The notes beneath the pieces were generated by a model. It had not been told where the DNA came from. It saw nothing but the letters and a program-made list of their open reading frames with translations, and made no database searches. From Deinococcus cellulosilyticus NBRC 106333 = KACC 11606 (GTDB lineage Bacteria > Deinococcota > Deinococci > Deinococcales > Deinococcaceae), in contig NZ_BJXB01000015.1 of NCBI RefSeq assembly GCF_007990775.1, positions 89,053 through 153,052 of the forward strand: a DNA stretch of 64,000 nt. Direction: 5' to 3'. Below, one piece after another: positions 8,263 to 16,479 of this stretch. Position 1 is the first letter of the stretch. The number at the start of each line of letters is the position of its first letter. The translations under genes and the position numbers were made by a program.

Positions 8263-8778
8263 TCACTCCACGCGGATGCTCTTCAGGAACCACACCCACT
8301 TGCTGCCGTATTCCAGCACGTTGAAGCGGTCAGGGTAGGCGTGGCTGGGAAAGACCACCAGCAGGGGGCCTTTGTCTTCAATGGTGAGGGGTTGACCGTC
8401 CCCTTTGAAGGCGATCATCACCGGGTAATCCAGCACGTCCTGCGCATTGATGAAGGTGCTGTAATCGTTGGTGGCCACCATGTAGAGCTTTTTGGGGGTC
8501 AGCTTCAGGTGATCCATCAGGTCGGCGATCATCACCCCCTGGTAGGTGTGTGGGTGGCTGGCGTCATCCGGGCGTGCTGTGCGGTACTCGATGATCCGCA
8601 AAGACTCCAGCTGGGCCTGGGTGAATGTCGTTTCCCCTTTCATGGACTGCACCGTGAGGACCACGGGATCACTGCCTGCTGCAGGCATGGCCTGGGCTGG
8701 ACGCACCTCCTGATACACCTGGGGTCGGGTGCATCCTGTGAGCAGGAGCACCGCGCAGGAAACCAACAAAGCCCGCAT
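8263..8778 (-). CDS. Lipoprotein with molybdopterin-oxidoreductase-like fold
   Basis: A 171-residue lipoprotein (signal with lipobox LLTGC, Cys about 16). The mature part resembles the sulfite-oxidase/molybdopterin-binding fold, with TYQGVMIADLMDHL, ATNDYSTFI and GPLLVVFPSH as family-like blocks. The cysteine that ligates molybdenum in true enzymes is not seen, so it more likely senses or binds a cofactor or substrate than catalyses. It lies 13 bp after the molybdo-enzyme gene and 2 bp before the kinase, suggesting a signalling partner of that kinase. The link is inferred from gene order. Confidence 0.7.
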   Translation of the reverse strand: MRALLVSCAVLLLTGCTRPQVYQEVRPAQAMPAAGSDPVVLTVQSMKGETTFTQAQLESLRIIEYRTARPDDASHPHTYQGVMIADLMDHLKLTPKKLYMVATNDYSTFINAQDVLDYPVMIAFKGDGQPLTIEDKGPLLVVFPSHAYPDRFNVLEYGSKWVWFLKSIRVE

Positions 8779-8791
8779 ACTTAACAGGATA

Positions 8792-10789
8792 CTACGCTTT
8801 TGTCACAGCAATCATGTTGGCGTGAAAGGTGCTCCCCGCGCCCAGATCGGTGAGCCTCTCTGAGGTGAGGGTGTTGATGCTCTTGCCATCTCTGGCACTG
8901 AGGCCCCACCAGCTTCCTTCCAGCACCACAACACCAGGGGTGACCCCTTCATGCAGGCGCACCTGCCGGACCACTTCCCCTTGCGGACTGCTGAGTTTTG
9001 CATCCTGTCCGTGCTCCAGGCCCAGATGGGCTGCGTCTTCGGGGTGCATCAGGGCGAGGGGTTCCCCACCTTCTGCCTGGGTCAGGTTGCTCAGGTTTCC
9101 GTAAGTGCTGTTCAGAAAATGGTGGGCAGGAGGGGTGATCAGTCGGAAAGGAAACTCGGGGGTGGGCTGCAGGCTGTCTGGTGTGTAATGGGGAGCAGGG
9201 ATGAGCTGGATTTTGCCTGTCTGGGTCAGTGCCCCGTGCAGGTAAGGCAGGTGGCCTTCTGGCACGTTCAGGCGCACAGAGCCTTCCTGCTTGACCTTTT
9301 CAGGGGTGATGCCCTGCATGAAGGGATGGTCGGTGTCCAGCAGGTGCTCCAGCAGCTGGTCCATGTTCCAGTAGAGGGTCTCCTCGGTGAGGCCCAGGCG
9401 TTTTCCCAGCTCCTGAAAGACCCAGGAGTTGGGTTTTGCCTCTCCAGGAGCGTTCAGCATTTTCGGATTGTAACCCAGATGGGTGTGGCCGTAACTGGTG
9501 TACAGGTCCTCATGCTCCATGAAGGTGGTGGCAGGCAGAAGGTAATCTGCGAGTTTCGCGGTTTCGGTCATGGCCTGTTCCAGCACCACCACCAGCAGGT
9601 CTTCACGTTTGAAGCCCTGAATCACCCGGTCTGTATCCGGGGCGACCACCACCGGATTGGTGTTGTACACGAACAGGGCATGGATGCCTTTTTCGGGTTC
9701 CAGTGCACTGGCAAGCTGGGTCATGTTGACGCGAGGCGTCTCTGCTTTGATCAGGTGTCCGGCCCCGAGCTTCCGGCGGTTCAGGTGAAAATAACCGCTG
9801 GTGGAGAGGGTGACGCCTCCTCCCCGGTGCTTCCACTGGCCCATCACGGCGGGCAGCAAGAGCACAGAGCGCAGGTTGTTGCCGCCATACTCATGGCGGG
9901 TCATGCCGTAGCCCACCCGGATGTAACTCGGGGTGGTGGTGGCGTACTCCCGGGCAAGCTGCTCGATTTTTTCCACAGCAATACCAGTGATCTCTGAGAC
10001 TTTCTCCGGGGTGTAAGGACGGGCCGCCTCCCGGAGTTCTTCAGAACCCACGCAGGCCTCTTCCAGGTAGGCCCGGTCCTCCAGGCCCCACCTGAAGATC
10101 AGGTGCATGAAACCGAGTGCCAGTGCAGCATCTGTGCCAGGGTTGATTTTGATGTGCTCATCGGCAAAGAGGCTGGTTTTGTTCTGGTAGGGGTCGATGT
10201 GGTAGATCTTCGCCCCGTTCTTGCGGGCTTTTTTCAGCCAGGGGGTGAGGTGGCTGTTGGTGGTCAGGCTGTTGATGCCCCACAGGAAGATCAGCCTTGC
10301 GTGTGGCACATCTTCGGGAATCACCCCATACCTGGGTCCATAAGTCATCATCCAGGCTTCGGTGCCCGCAGTGGCACAGATGGTTTCCTCGAGTTCATTG
10401 GCCCCCAGGGCCCGGAAGAAGGAATGCACATGGGTTCCCTCACGCAGGCCCATCGTTCCAGCGTAGTTGTAGCGCAGGAGGGCATGAGGGCCGTGTTTCT
10501 GCAGGACTTCTTTCAGGCGTTCTGCGATCTCATCGAGGGCCTGGTCCCAGGAAATGCGCACAAAGCCTTCCCCGACCCGTTTCATGGGGTACAGAGGCCG
10601 GTCTGGATGGTATTGCCTTGCTGGATAGTGCACCGTCTTGGCACACGCAAACCCCTGGGTGATGGGGTGACCTGCATCCCCGGTCACTTTGATGGCCCGC
10701 TCTCCGAGAACCGGATCAGGAGCAAGGGTGATCTTCAGGCGGCAGGCGTCGGGGCAATCCAGAGGGCAGGTCAGGAACACATCACGCAT
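8792..10789 (-). CDS. Molybdopterin oxidoreductase with N-terminal 4Fe-4S domain
   Basis: A 665-residue member of the DMSO-reductase/formate-dehydrogenase superfamily. The N-terminal iron-sulfur motif is CPLDCPDAC followed by FACAK about 30 residues later. Bis-MGD-binding blocks follow, including IFLWGINSLTTNSH, NTNPVVVAPD and YLLPATTFMEHEDLYTSYGH, and a C-terminal dinucleotide-binding domain with HPEDAAHLGLEHGQ. A cysteine in ETICATAGTE is a possible molybdenum ligand. No Tat signal is present, so it is probably cytoplasmic. Substrate unknown. Ribosome-binding site AGGAG. It sits in an operon with the MFS carrier upstream and the lipoprotein-kinase pair downstream. Confidence 0.85.
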   Translation of the reverse strand: MRDVFLTCPLDCPDACRLKITLAPDPVLGERAIKVTGDAGHPITQGFACAKTVHYPARQYHPDRPLYPMKRVGEGFVRISWDQALDEIAERLKEVLQKHGPHALLRYNYAGTMGLREGTHVHSFFRALGANELEETICATAGTEAWMMTYGPRYGVIPEDVPHARLIFLWGINSLTTNSHLTPWLKKARKNGAKIYHIDPYQNKTSLFADEHIKINPGTDAALALGFMHLIFRWGLEDRAYLEEACVGSEELREAARPYTPEKVSEITGIAVEKIEQLAREYATTTPSYIRVGYGMTRHEYGGNNLRSVLLLPAVMGQWKHRGGGVTLSTSGYFHLNRRKLGAGHLIKAETPRVNMTQLASALEPEKGIHALFVYNTNPVVVAPDTDRVIQGFKREDLLVVVLEQAMTETAKLADYLLPATTFMEHEDLYTSYGHTHLGYNPKMLNAPGEAKPNSWVFQELGKRLGLTEETLYWNMDQLLEHLLDTDHPFMQGITPEKVKQEGSVRLNVPEGHLPYLHGALTQTGKIQLIPAPHYTPDSLQPTPEFPFRLITPPAHHFLNSTYGNLSNLTQAEGGEPLALMHPEDAAHLGLEHGQDAKLSSPQGEVVRQVRLHEGVTPGVVVLEGSWWGLSARDGKSINTLTSERLTDLGAGSTFHANMIAVTKA

Positions 10790-10821
10790 TTGAGACTCCT
10801 TATATCACGTCTCTGTGCCCA

Positions 10822-12021
10822 TCAAAGGGCAACACTTTCCATTCTTCGTTTCAAGGGTCCGGCCAGCACCACATGCATGAGGGCAATGACCAGGCCGATC
10901 AGGCCACAGGAGAGCCACAGGGTCACGCTGCCGTAACTGTCCAGCAGCCACCCTCCAAAGAGGGGAGCCACCATTGCTGCCAGACCCCAAGCTGCACCAT
11001 TGATGCCTGCATAGGTTCCACGCAGGTGCGCAGGAGCGAGGTCTGCGGTCACGCTGGAAGCCACGGTGTTCATGCCCAGCTCTCCCAGGGTCCAGACCAC
11101 CACCGCGATCATGAATCCGGTCAGGTCGTGGGCCACAATGTGCATCATCATTCCAACCCCCATCAGGAGGGCAGAAACCGCCATGACGGTGGGCCTTGGG
11201 AATCTTGGCAGGACCATCTGGGCAGGAATCCCAAGCAAAACAATGATCAAACCATTGATGGCAATGGTGCGGCCAAAATCTGCAGCAGAATAATTCAGCT
11301 TCTGCATCGCCAGAGACAGCACCCCGAAACCCTGCATCATCAGGACGCCAAACAGGAAGCCCGCAAAAGTGTAGGCATAAAGCAGGCTGTCCCTGGGCAT
11401 TCGCATTTTCTGGGAGACCGCTTTCTGCTGCTTTGTGAGGGTCTCCCGGAAAAAGAACAGCATCAGAAGACCGCAGGCCGTGGAGGTGATGGCGTCCCCA
11501 TAAAAAAGGTAGCGGTAATTCTGGTCGGCCAGCAGACCCGCCAGAATCGGTGCAATGGCGGCCCCGAGGTTGATGGCCCAGTAATTCATCCCGTAAGCCC
11601 GGATGCGGCCTTCAGGGGGCACCAGATCGGCCACCGCAGCCTTCATGCCCGGACGGGAGGTGTTCATGATGAAGCCCAGCAGCACAATCACCCCCATCAG
11701 CAGGTAGAAATGCCGCACCTCACTGAGGGCCACCATGAAAACAGCTGTTCCAAACATCGAAAAAAGCATGACGTTCTTGCGCCCCAGCCGGTCCGTGATG
11801 AACCCGGCCAGAAACTGCGCCACAAAAGACCCCACCCCAAAAAGGCTCAGTGCAAGAGCTGCATGCCCGGTGCTCCACAAAAGCTGTGTGGTCAGGTAAT
11901 AACTCAAAAAGGGAATGACAAAATCCCCCACCCGATTGATCAGGGTGCCCCACCACAAAATCCAGAACTGCTGGGGCAATGCAGGCAAGATGCGTTGAAT
12001 CAGGGGGCTGCGCGCGTCCAT
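10822..12021 (-). CDS. MFS transporter, drug-efflux type
   Basis: A 399-residue major-facilitator protein with 12 predicted helices and the loop 2-3 signature GFITDRLGRKNVMLFS. It resembles MdtH/YfcJ-type exporters more than nitrate or formate carriers, but the substrate cannot be read from sequence. A TAGGGT box sits 5 nt upstream of the ATG with no clear ribosome-binding site, so the mRNA may be leaderless. It is 32 bp from the molybdo-enzyme gene on the same strand and probably heads that operon. Confidence 0.85.
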   Translation of the reverse strand: MDARSPLIQRILPALPQQFWILWWGTLINRVGDFVIPFLSYYLTTQLLWSTGHAALALSLFGVGSFVAQFLAGFITDRLGRKNVMLFSMFGTAVFMVALSEVRHFYLLMGVIVLLGFIMNTSRPGMKAAVADLVPPEGRIRAYGMNYWAINLGAAIAPILAGLLADQNYRYLFYGDAITSTACGLLMLFFFRETLTKQQKAVSQKMRMPRDSLLYAYTFAGFLFGVLMMQGFGVLSLAMQKLNYSAADFGRTIAINGLIIVLLGIPAQMVLPRFPRPTVMAVSALLMGVGMMMHIVAHDLTGFMIAVVVWTLGELGMNTVASSVTADLAPAHLRGTYAGINGAAWGLAAMVAPLFGGWLLDSYGSVTLWLSCGLIGLVIALMHVVLAGPLKRRMESVAL

Positions 12022-12540
12022 AGGTTACCCTACCTTTTCGGGTTTGTGTGCGGTATACGCCAGGGTGCTTAAGGATGCCGAGGGCAGAAGGCAGAAGGCA
12101 GTGCGACTCGGCGCTCAGCGCGAAACGGGCCGCCCCGTGAGCGTCGTCAGAGCAAGAAGGCCGCCCACAAGCGACTGGGTGCTCCCCAACCGCCGGGGAG
12201 CACGTCGTCAGAGTCAAGAAGCATGCAGTCAGGCCAGGAAGAAGGCAGAAGGCATTTGCAGGGACGTAGCGTGCTACGCCCCGTTGCCAGAGATCTCCAG
12301 TGACACCTGTAAGGGCAGGATTTGTGTGCGTTTGTTGCCATCCACAAACGCACAGCCCTGACCACGGCTCTGGTTTTTCTGCAAATGCATGGGATCAAAA
12401 TTCAGACCAGCCAGGCTCTGGAGCAGTTGAGCCGCTGGAATGCATCTGATTGAGCAGATGGCTGAACTGCTGGCAGTCTGTTGGGTGTAGCACGTTGCGC
12501 CATTACAGGGATGGTCACGAATGCCCTCGGCCCTCGGCTT
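12022..12540. repeat. Non-coding mosaic of hairpins and dispersed repeats
   Basis: A 519-bp gap without a credible gene. It holds: GCCGAGGGC joined to AGAAGGC heptads (12077-12100); a core shared in inverted orientation with 57071-57111 (12111-12152); a perfect 9-bp stem GTGCTCCCC/GGGGAGCAC (12179-12203); two near copies of CGTCGTCAGAG; more AGAAGGC heptads (12237-12253); GGGACGTAGC/GCTACGCCCC (12261-12282); and CCCTCGG heptads (12524-12539). An open frame at 12044-12361 is made of these repeats and is not a gene. Confidence 0.75.
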
Positions 12541-12960
12541 TTACGCTGACAGCTGTTTTTTCAGGCGGGTCAGAATGGCTCCCATTCCACGCAGACGCAT
12601 GGGAGTGATCAATTCAGAGAGGCCCATGTTGAAATAAAAATCATCTGGAACGTTGAGGATTTCCTCGGGGGTGGCCCCTTGCAGACCTTCGAGCAGAATG
12701 CCTGCGAAACCACGCACGGTGGGGGCCTCCTGAGGGGCATCAAAGTACAGGTGGACCTTTCCGTCCTCCACTTCGGAGAACAGGAAGAAAGGGCTCTGGC
12801 ATTCGTGCACCTGCTCCATCTGGTCGTGGTCGGCCTGCAGGCGCTCGGGGAGGGGAGGAACACGTTTGGAGAAGTCCAGCAGGGCCTGCAGCCTGAAGGC
12901 TTTGGGGCTCTTCTGGAACATGTTCACAACAGCTTCCAGTTTGGGGGGTAAGGCAGTCAT
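12541..12960 (-). CDS. sufE: SufE family sulfur acceptor
   Basis: About 139 residues with the SufE fold. The sulfur-accepting cysteine is in HECQSPFF (about residue 55), preceded by DHDQMEQVHE, and the C-terminal region FYFNMGLSELITPMRLRGM is typical. SufE takes persulfide from a cysteine desulfurase and passes it to the Suf scaffold for Fe-S cluster assembly. An in-frame TTG at 12969 is possible, but the ATG at 12960 is preferred. No other suf gene is near. The divergent neighbour is a rhodanese, a second sulfur-transfer protein. Confidence 0.9.
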   Translation of the reverse strand: MTALPPKLEAVVNMFQKSPKAFRLQALLDFSKRVPPLPERLQADHDQMEQVHECQSPFFLFSEVEDGKVHLYFDAPQEAPTVRGFAGILLEGLQGATPEEILNVPDDFYFNMGLSELITPMRLRGMGAILTRLKKQLSA

Positions 12961-13077
12961 GCTTACCAATCTACCTCAAGTTCTAGACGGGCTTTTGTGA
13001 TGTGTCTAGTAGTTTACTGGACTTATCAATTATAGTGGTAGGGAATATTTGCACCCAAGACGCCAAGGAGGTATCAC

Positions 13078-13941
13078 ATGAGTTACGCAAACCCTGAAGT
13101 GCTGGTCTCCACCCAGTGGGTCGTGGACAACCTGGACAACGCAGACATCCGAATCATCGAAGTGGACGAGGACATCCTGCTCTACGAAGTGGGCCACGCC
13201 CCCGGAGCCCTGAAGATCGACTGGCAGAACGACTTCTGGGACCCCGTCGAGCGCGAATTCATCCAGCCCGAACAGTTCGCCGAACTGCTGGGTCGCCTGG
13301 GGGTCACCCCCGAAACCACCGTCATCCTGTACGGTGACAAGAGCAACTGGTGGGCCGCCTACGCCTTCTGGTTCTTCCAGTACAACGGCCACAAAAACGT
13401 CAAACTGATCAACGGTGGCCGCCAGAAGTGGATCGAAGAAGGCCGTCCCCTCACCACCGACGTGCCCGAAGTGACCCCCACCACCTACCCTGTCGGTCAG
13501 CGTGACGAGTCCATCCGCGCCTACCGCGAGCAGGTCCGTGCCCACATCGAGAAAGTCAAAGCCGGTCAGGGTGCCCTCGTGGACGTGCGCAGCCCCGACG
13601 AGTTCTCCGGAAAAGTCACCCACATGCCCACCTACCCCCAGGAAGGCGTGCTGCGTGGCGGTCACATCCCCGGCGCACAGAGCATCCCCTGGGCCAGAAC
13701 CGTCAACGAAGACGGAACTTTCAAGAGCGCAGACGAGCTGAAAGCCCTCTACGAGCCCGTCGGCGTGACCCCCGACAAGGAAGTCATCGCCTACTGCCGC
13801 ATCGCAGAGCGCTCCAGTCACAGCTGGTTTGTGCTGACCCAGCTTCTGGGCTATCCCAAAGTCTCCAACTACGACGGAAGCTGGACCGAGTGGGGCAATG
13901 CAGTGGGCATGCCCATCGAGAAGACCTACAAGCCTGAGTGA
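13078..13941 (+). CDS. Thiosulfate sulfurtransferase (tandem rhodanese)
   Basis: A 287-residue protein with two rhodanese domains (about 1-135 and 150-287). The active-site loop CRIAERS with catalytic Cys lies in the C-terminal domain; the N-terminal domain is structural and ends in the usual INGGRQKW. The enzyme moves sulfane sulfur from thiosulfate to cyanide or thiol acceptors. A strong AAGGAGG ribosome-binding site precedes the ATG. Codon use is strongly biased (CCC, CTG, ACC), suggesting high expression. It is transcribed away from sufE and ended by the hairpin at 13974-14014. Confidence 0.93.
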   Translation: MSYANPEVLVSTQWVVDNLDNADIRIIEVDEDILLYEVGHAPGALKIDWQNDFWDPVEREFIQPEQFAELLGRLGVTPETTVILYGDKSNWWAAYAFWFFQYNGHKNVKLINGGRQKWIEEGRPLTTDVPEVTPTTYPVGQRDESIRAYREQVRAHIEKVKAGQGALVDVRSPDEFSGKVTHMPTYPQEGVLRGGHIPGAQSIPWARTVNEDGTFKSADELKALYEPVGVTPDKEVIAYCRIAERSSHSWFVLTQLLGYPKVSNYDGSWTEWGNAVGMPIEKTYKPE

Positions 13942-13943
13942 TT

Positions 13944-13972
13944 GCCGAGGGCCGAGAGCCCAGAGCCGAGGG
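13944..13972. repeat. GCCGAGN heptad repeat
   Basis: GCCGAGG-GCCGAGA-GCCCAGA-GCCGAGG directly after the rhodanese stop and before its terminator: four 7-bp units. Same family as 22586-22808, 25383-25513 and 26652-26669. Confidence 0.75.
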
Positions 13973-13973
13973 T

Positions 13974-14016
13974 AAAAAGAGAACGTCCAGAATCAATCTG
14001 GACGTTCTCTTTTTAT
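13974..14016. terminator. Terminator between rhodanese and ybjQ genes
   Basis: Perfect 18-bp stem (13974-13991 with 13997-14014), 5-nt loop. A and T tracts at both ends form part of the stem, so it can act on both strands for this convergent gene pair. Confidence 0.9.
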
Positions 14017-14109
14017 TTGTATTGGGGTGTGAAATGAGAGATGATTCAAATGCATTTTGGTTTTGAGTTGATTCGAGCATTTCCTGGATTTGCTGTTTCT
14101 GCTCTCGGC

Positions 14110-14433
14110 TCAAATCAAAACCGCAGTCCCGCTTGCCGTCACCATCAGCATGCTGCCGTTGGCCCCGACGGTTTCGTAATCCAGATCCACGCCGATGATG
14201 GCGTTGGCCCCGAGACGACGGGCGTTTTCTTCCATTTCACGCAGGGCGATGGTGCGGGCTTCGGCGAGTTTTTCTTCGTATGCGCCGCTGCGACCCCCGA
14301 TCACGTCGGTGATGTTGGCGAAGAAGTCGCGCACAATGTTTGCGCCCAGGATGGCCTCGCCGTTCACGATGCCACGGTATTCTCTGATCTGGTGTCCTTC
14401 AAGGGTGGATGTGGTGGTGATGATCATTTTCAT
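14110..14433 (-). CDS. YbjQ/UPF0145 family protein
   Basis: A 107-residue protein of the YbjQ family: N-terminal TTTSTLEGHQIREYRGIVNGEAILGANIVRD, middle DVIGGRSGAYE, and the ARRLGANAIIGVDLDYETV block. The family is sometimes called heavy-metal-binding on structural grounds, but its function is unproven. The start follows GAGGTAC, and a TACACT box lies further upstream. It stands alone between the rhodanese and the sugar operon. Confidence 0.88.
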   Translation of the reverse strand: MKMIITTTSTLEGHQIREYRGIVNGEAILGANIVRDFFANITDVIGGRSGAYEEKLAEARTIALREMEENARRLGANAIIGVDLDYETVGANGSMLMVTASGTAVLI

Positions 14434-14548
14434 GTACCTCGAAATCAGTGTACGGATTCAGGCTCAGAAAAGTTCCTGGGGTGATCCCGGAGGCTGGCAA
14501 CAGGAAAGCCACCCCTGAGGGTGGCCCTGGTTTTGAAAGCTTCTGGTT

Positions 14549-16417
14549 TTACTGTCCTAAAACGGGTTCTCCGCGCTCTGCATGGTTCAGGATGTGCCTG
14601 AGGGCCAGCGGGATCACCGCATCCCAGCCCTGCGGGTGGCATGCGGCAGGGAAAGGTACAGGTGGAGCATTGCGCCTTTCATATCCAGCAAACAGTTCCG
14701 AGAGCCTGCGGTCCTGGGCGTGAATGGCGGCATCAAACAGGGCGCGGGTGACCTGAAAGGCCTCCTCTTTGAGGCCATAATTCCACATGCCCAGTGCTGC
14801 GAGTGCAGAATCATGCGGCCAGACGCTGCCATTGTGGTAGGAAACGGGATTGTAGCGCACGGAACCCTCAGCCAGGGTGCGGATGCCCCACCCGCTCCAC
14901 AGCCCGGAGTTGAACACCGTGCGGGCCACCTCAATGGCGTAGGGCTCGGGGATGATGCCGGTCCAGAGGGTGTGGGCGGCATTGCTGACCATCACCTTCA
15001 TGGGTTTCTTGTTTCCATCGAGGCCATGCACGTAGTAGTTGGCTTCCGGCCAGTAGAAGTGCGCCTGAAATTTCTGTTGCAGCCTGCTGGCAAGGGTGCG
15101 GTACACCTGGGCCTGTGCAGGGTTCCCCAGCGTCCGGTAAATCTGTTCTGCTGCACGGTAGGCGGCGTAGGCGTACCCCTGCACCTCCACAATGGCGATG
15201 GGTTTTGTGGAGTCAGGCTCCTCCCCGTTTTCGAAGAACACGCTGTCTCCAGAGTCCTTCCAGACCTGGTTTTTGATGCCTCCATTGGGGTCGGGAATGT
15301 ATTCCAGAAAGCCGTCCCCATCCGGGTCGGCGTCGGTCTGCATCCAGTGCAGTGCAGCCTCAATGCCGGGAAGCAGTCCAGAAATGAAGTCCAGATCATC
15401 CGTCACTTTCAGGTATTCACCACACAGCCAGACAAAGAGGGGGGTGGCATCCACGGTGCCATAGTAAGGACGGTGGGGGGTGTTTCCCGTCAGGGTGAAT
15501 TCGCCGACACGCTCCTCGTGGAGGATTTTTCCGGGCTGTTCCAGGGTCACAGGATCATGTTTCTGCCCCTGATGGTCTGCCAGGTACTTCAGGATGCCTT
15601 TTGAGATCTGTGGGTAGTCCTGCACGGTCATGTGCCCGATGATCAGCGAGTCACGCCCAAAGGGAGCCACGAACCAGGGGATGCCCGCAGCAGGGAAGAT
15701 CCCGCTTTTTGTTTCAAACAACAGGGAACGGAAGTCCTGAACCCCCCTGAAAAGCACCTCCTGGTCCTTCTCGTTTTTGAGGGTGATGCGGGGTTGCCAG
15801 TGCTGGTCGTACTCTGACCGCAGGGCCTCGAAGTCGATGGGTTGAGGGGTTTCACCATCCAGCAGGGCATAGACTTCAATCTGGATTTCAGCGTTGCCTC
15901 TGGCCTGCCAGTGCAGGGCCTCGCCATCCCAGGACCCTGCAGGGGTGCTTTGAATCAGGGTGTGCCGGGTGATGCCGTCCTGACCAGAGTAACTGAAACG
16001 CACCCCCTGTGCGGTGGCTTTCACTTCCACCTGCCGGTCCCAGTTGCCATATCCCCTGACCTGAAACATGTCTGCAAAATCCGAATTCAGTTTCAGTCGG
16101 ATGGTGTAGGGGGCGTCCTGGTAGGACTGGATCGACAGGATGTCCCTGACCCCGTTGCGGTGAAGCATCAGGGAGCGTTCCACCCCGAGTTTCATCAGGT
16201 ACCCCAGGTCATCGTTGGAGGAGACCTGATGCAGTTCAAAAGGGTAGGAGAGGTGTTGCATCAGGGTGTTGAGGGGTTCCCCATCCAGTTCCCAGCGGTA
16301 TTCGCTGAGGAAACGGGTGTCTCTGCGGTACAGGCCACTCTCGCCAGAGGAGATGCGGAATTCGTCGTCTCCCACCCAGTAGAGTTCGTTTTCTTTGAGC
16401 ACGGCACGGTATTTCAA
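14549..16417 (-). CDS. Amylo-alpha-1,6-glucosidase (glycogen-debranching type)
   Basis: A 622-residue cytoplasmic protein. An N-terminal beta-rich GDE_N_bis domain (about 1-220) precedes an alpha/alpha-barrel glucosidase domain (about 245-610) with motifs PWFVAPFGRDSLI, YYGTVDATPLFVWL, VWKDSGDS and YHNGSVWPHDSALAALG. The aspartates and glutamates in these loops are candidate catalytic residues. It would hydrolyse alpha-1,6 branches of imported oligosaccharides. The start is a TTG at 16417 with GGAAAGG 8 nt upstream. It is the last gene of the LacI-controlled importer operon, 62 bp after the second permease. Confidence 0.85.
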   Translation of the reverse strand: MKYRAVLKENELYWVGDDEFRISSGESGLYRRDTRFLSEYRWELDGEPLNTLMQHLSYPFELHQVSSNDDLGYLMKLGVERSLMLHRNGVRDILSIQSYQDAPYTIRLKLNSDFADMFQVRGYGNWDRQVEVKATAQGVRFSYSGQDGITRHTLIQSTPAGSWDGEALHWQARGNAEIQIEVYALLDGETPQPIDFEALRSEYDQHWQPRITLKNEKDQEVLFRGVQDFRSLLFETKSGIFPAAGIPWFVAPFGRDSLIIGHMTVQDYPQISKGILKYLADHQGQKHDPVTLEQPGKILHEERVGEFTLTGNTPHRPYYGTVDATPLFVWLCGEYLKVTDDLDFISGLLPGIEAALHWMQTDADPDGDGFLEYIPDPNGGIKNQVWKDSGDSVFFENGEEPDSTKPIAIVEVQGYAYAAYRAAEQIYRTLGNPAQAQVYRTLASRLQQKFQAHFYWPEANYYVHGLDGNKKPMKVMVSNAAHTLWTGIIPEPYAIEVARTVFNSGLWSGWGIRTLAEGSVRYNPVSYHNGSVWPHDSALAALGMWNYGLKEEAFQVTRALFDAAIHAQDRRLSELFAGYERRNAPPVPFPAACHPQGWDAVIPLALRHILNHAERGEPVLGQ

Positions 16418-16479
16418 GGTCTTGACCTTTCCAGAAGCTGAAAGACTTCTTGTTGATGGAGAAGCAGGAAGAGGAAGGT

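Noticed and set aside
12044..12361. A 105-codon open frame
   Set aside because: It is composed of dispersed repeats and hairpins, with arginine-rich, low-complexity translation and no ribosome-binding site.
12990..13040. Shared operator between the rhodanese promoter and the ABC-2 promoter (AGTAAACTA)
   Set aside because: Only about 9 bp match, and the rhodanese copy is not palindromic, so chance similarity cannot be excluded.
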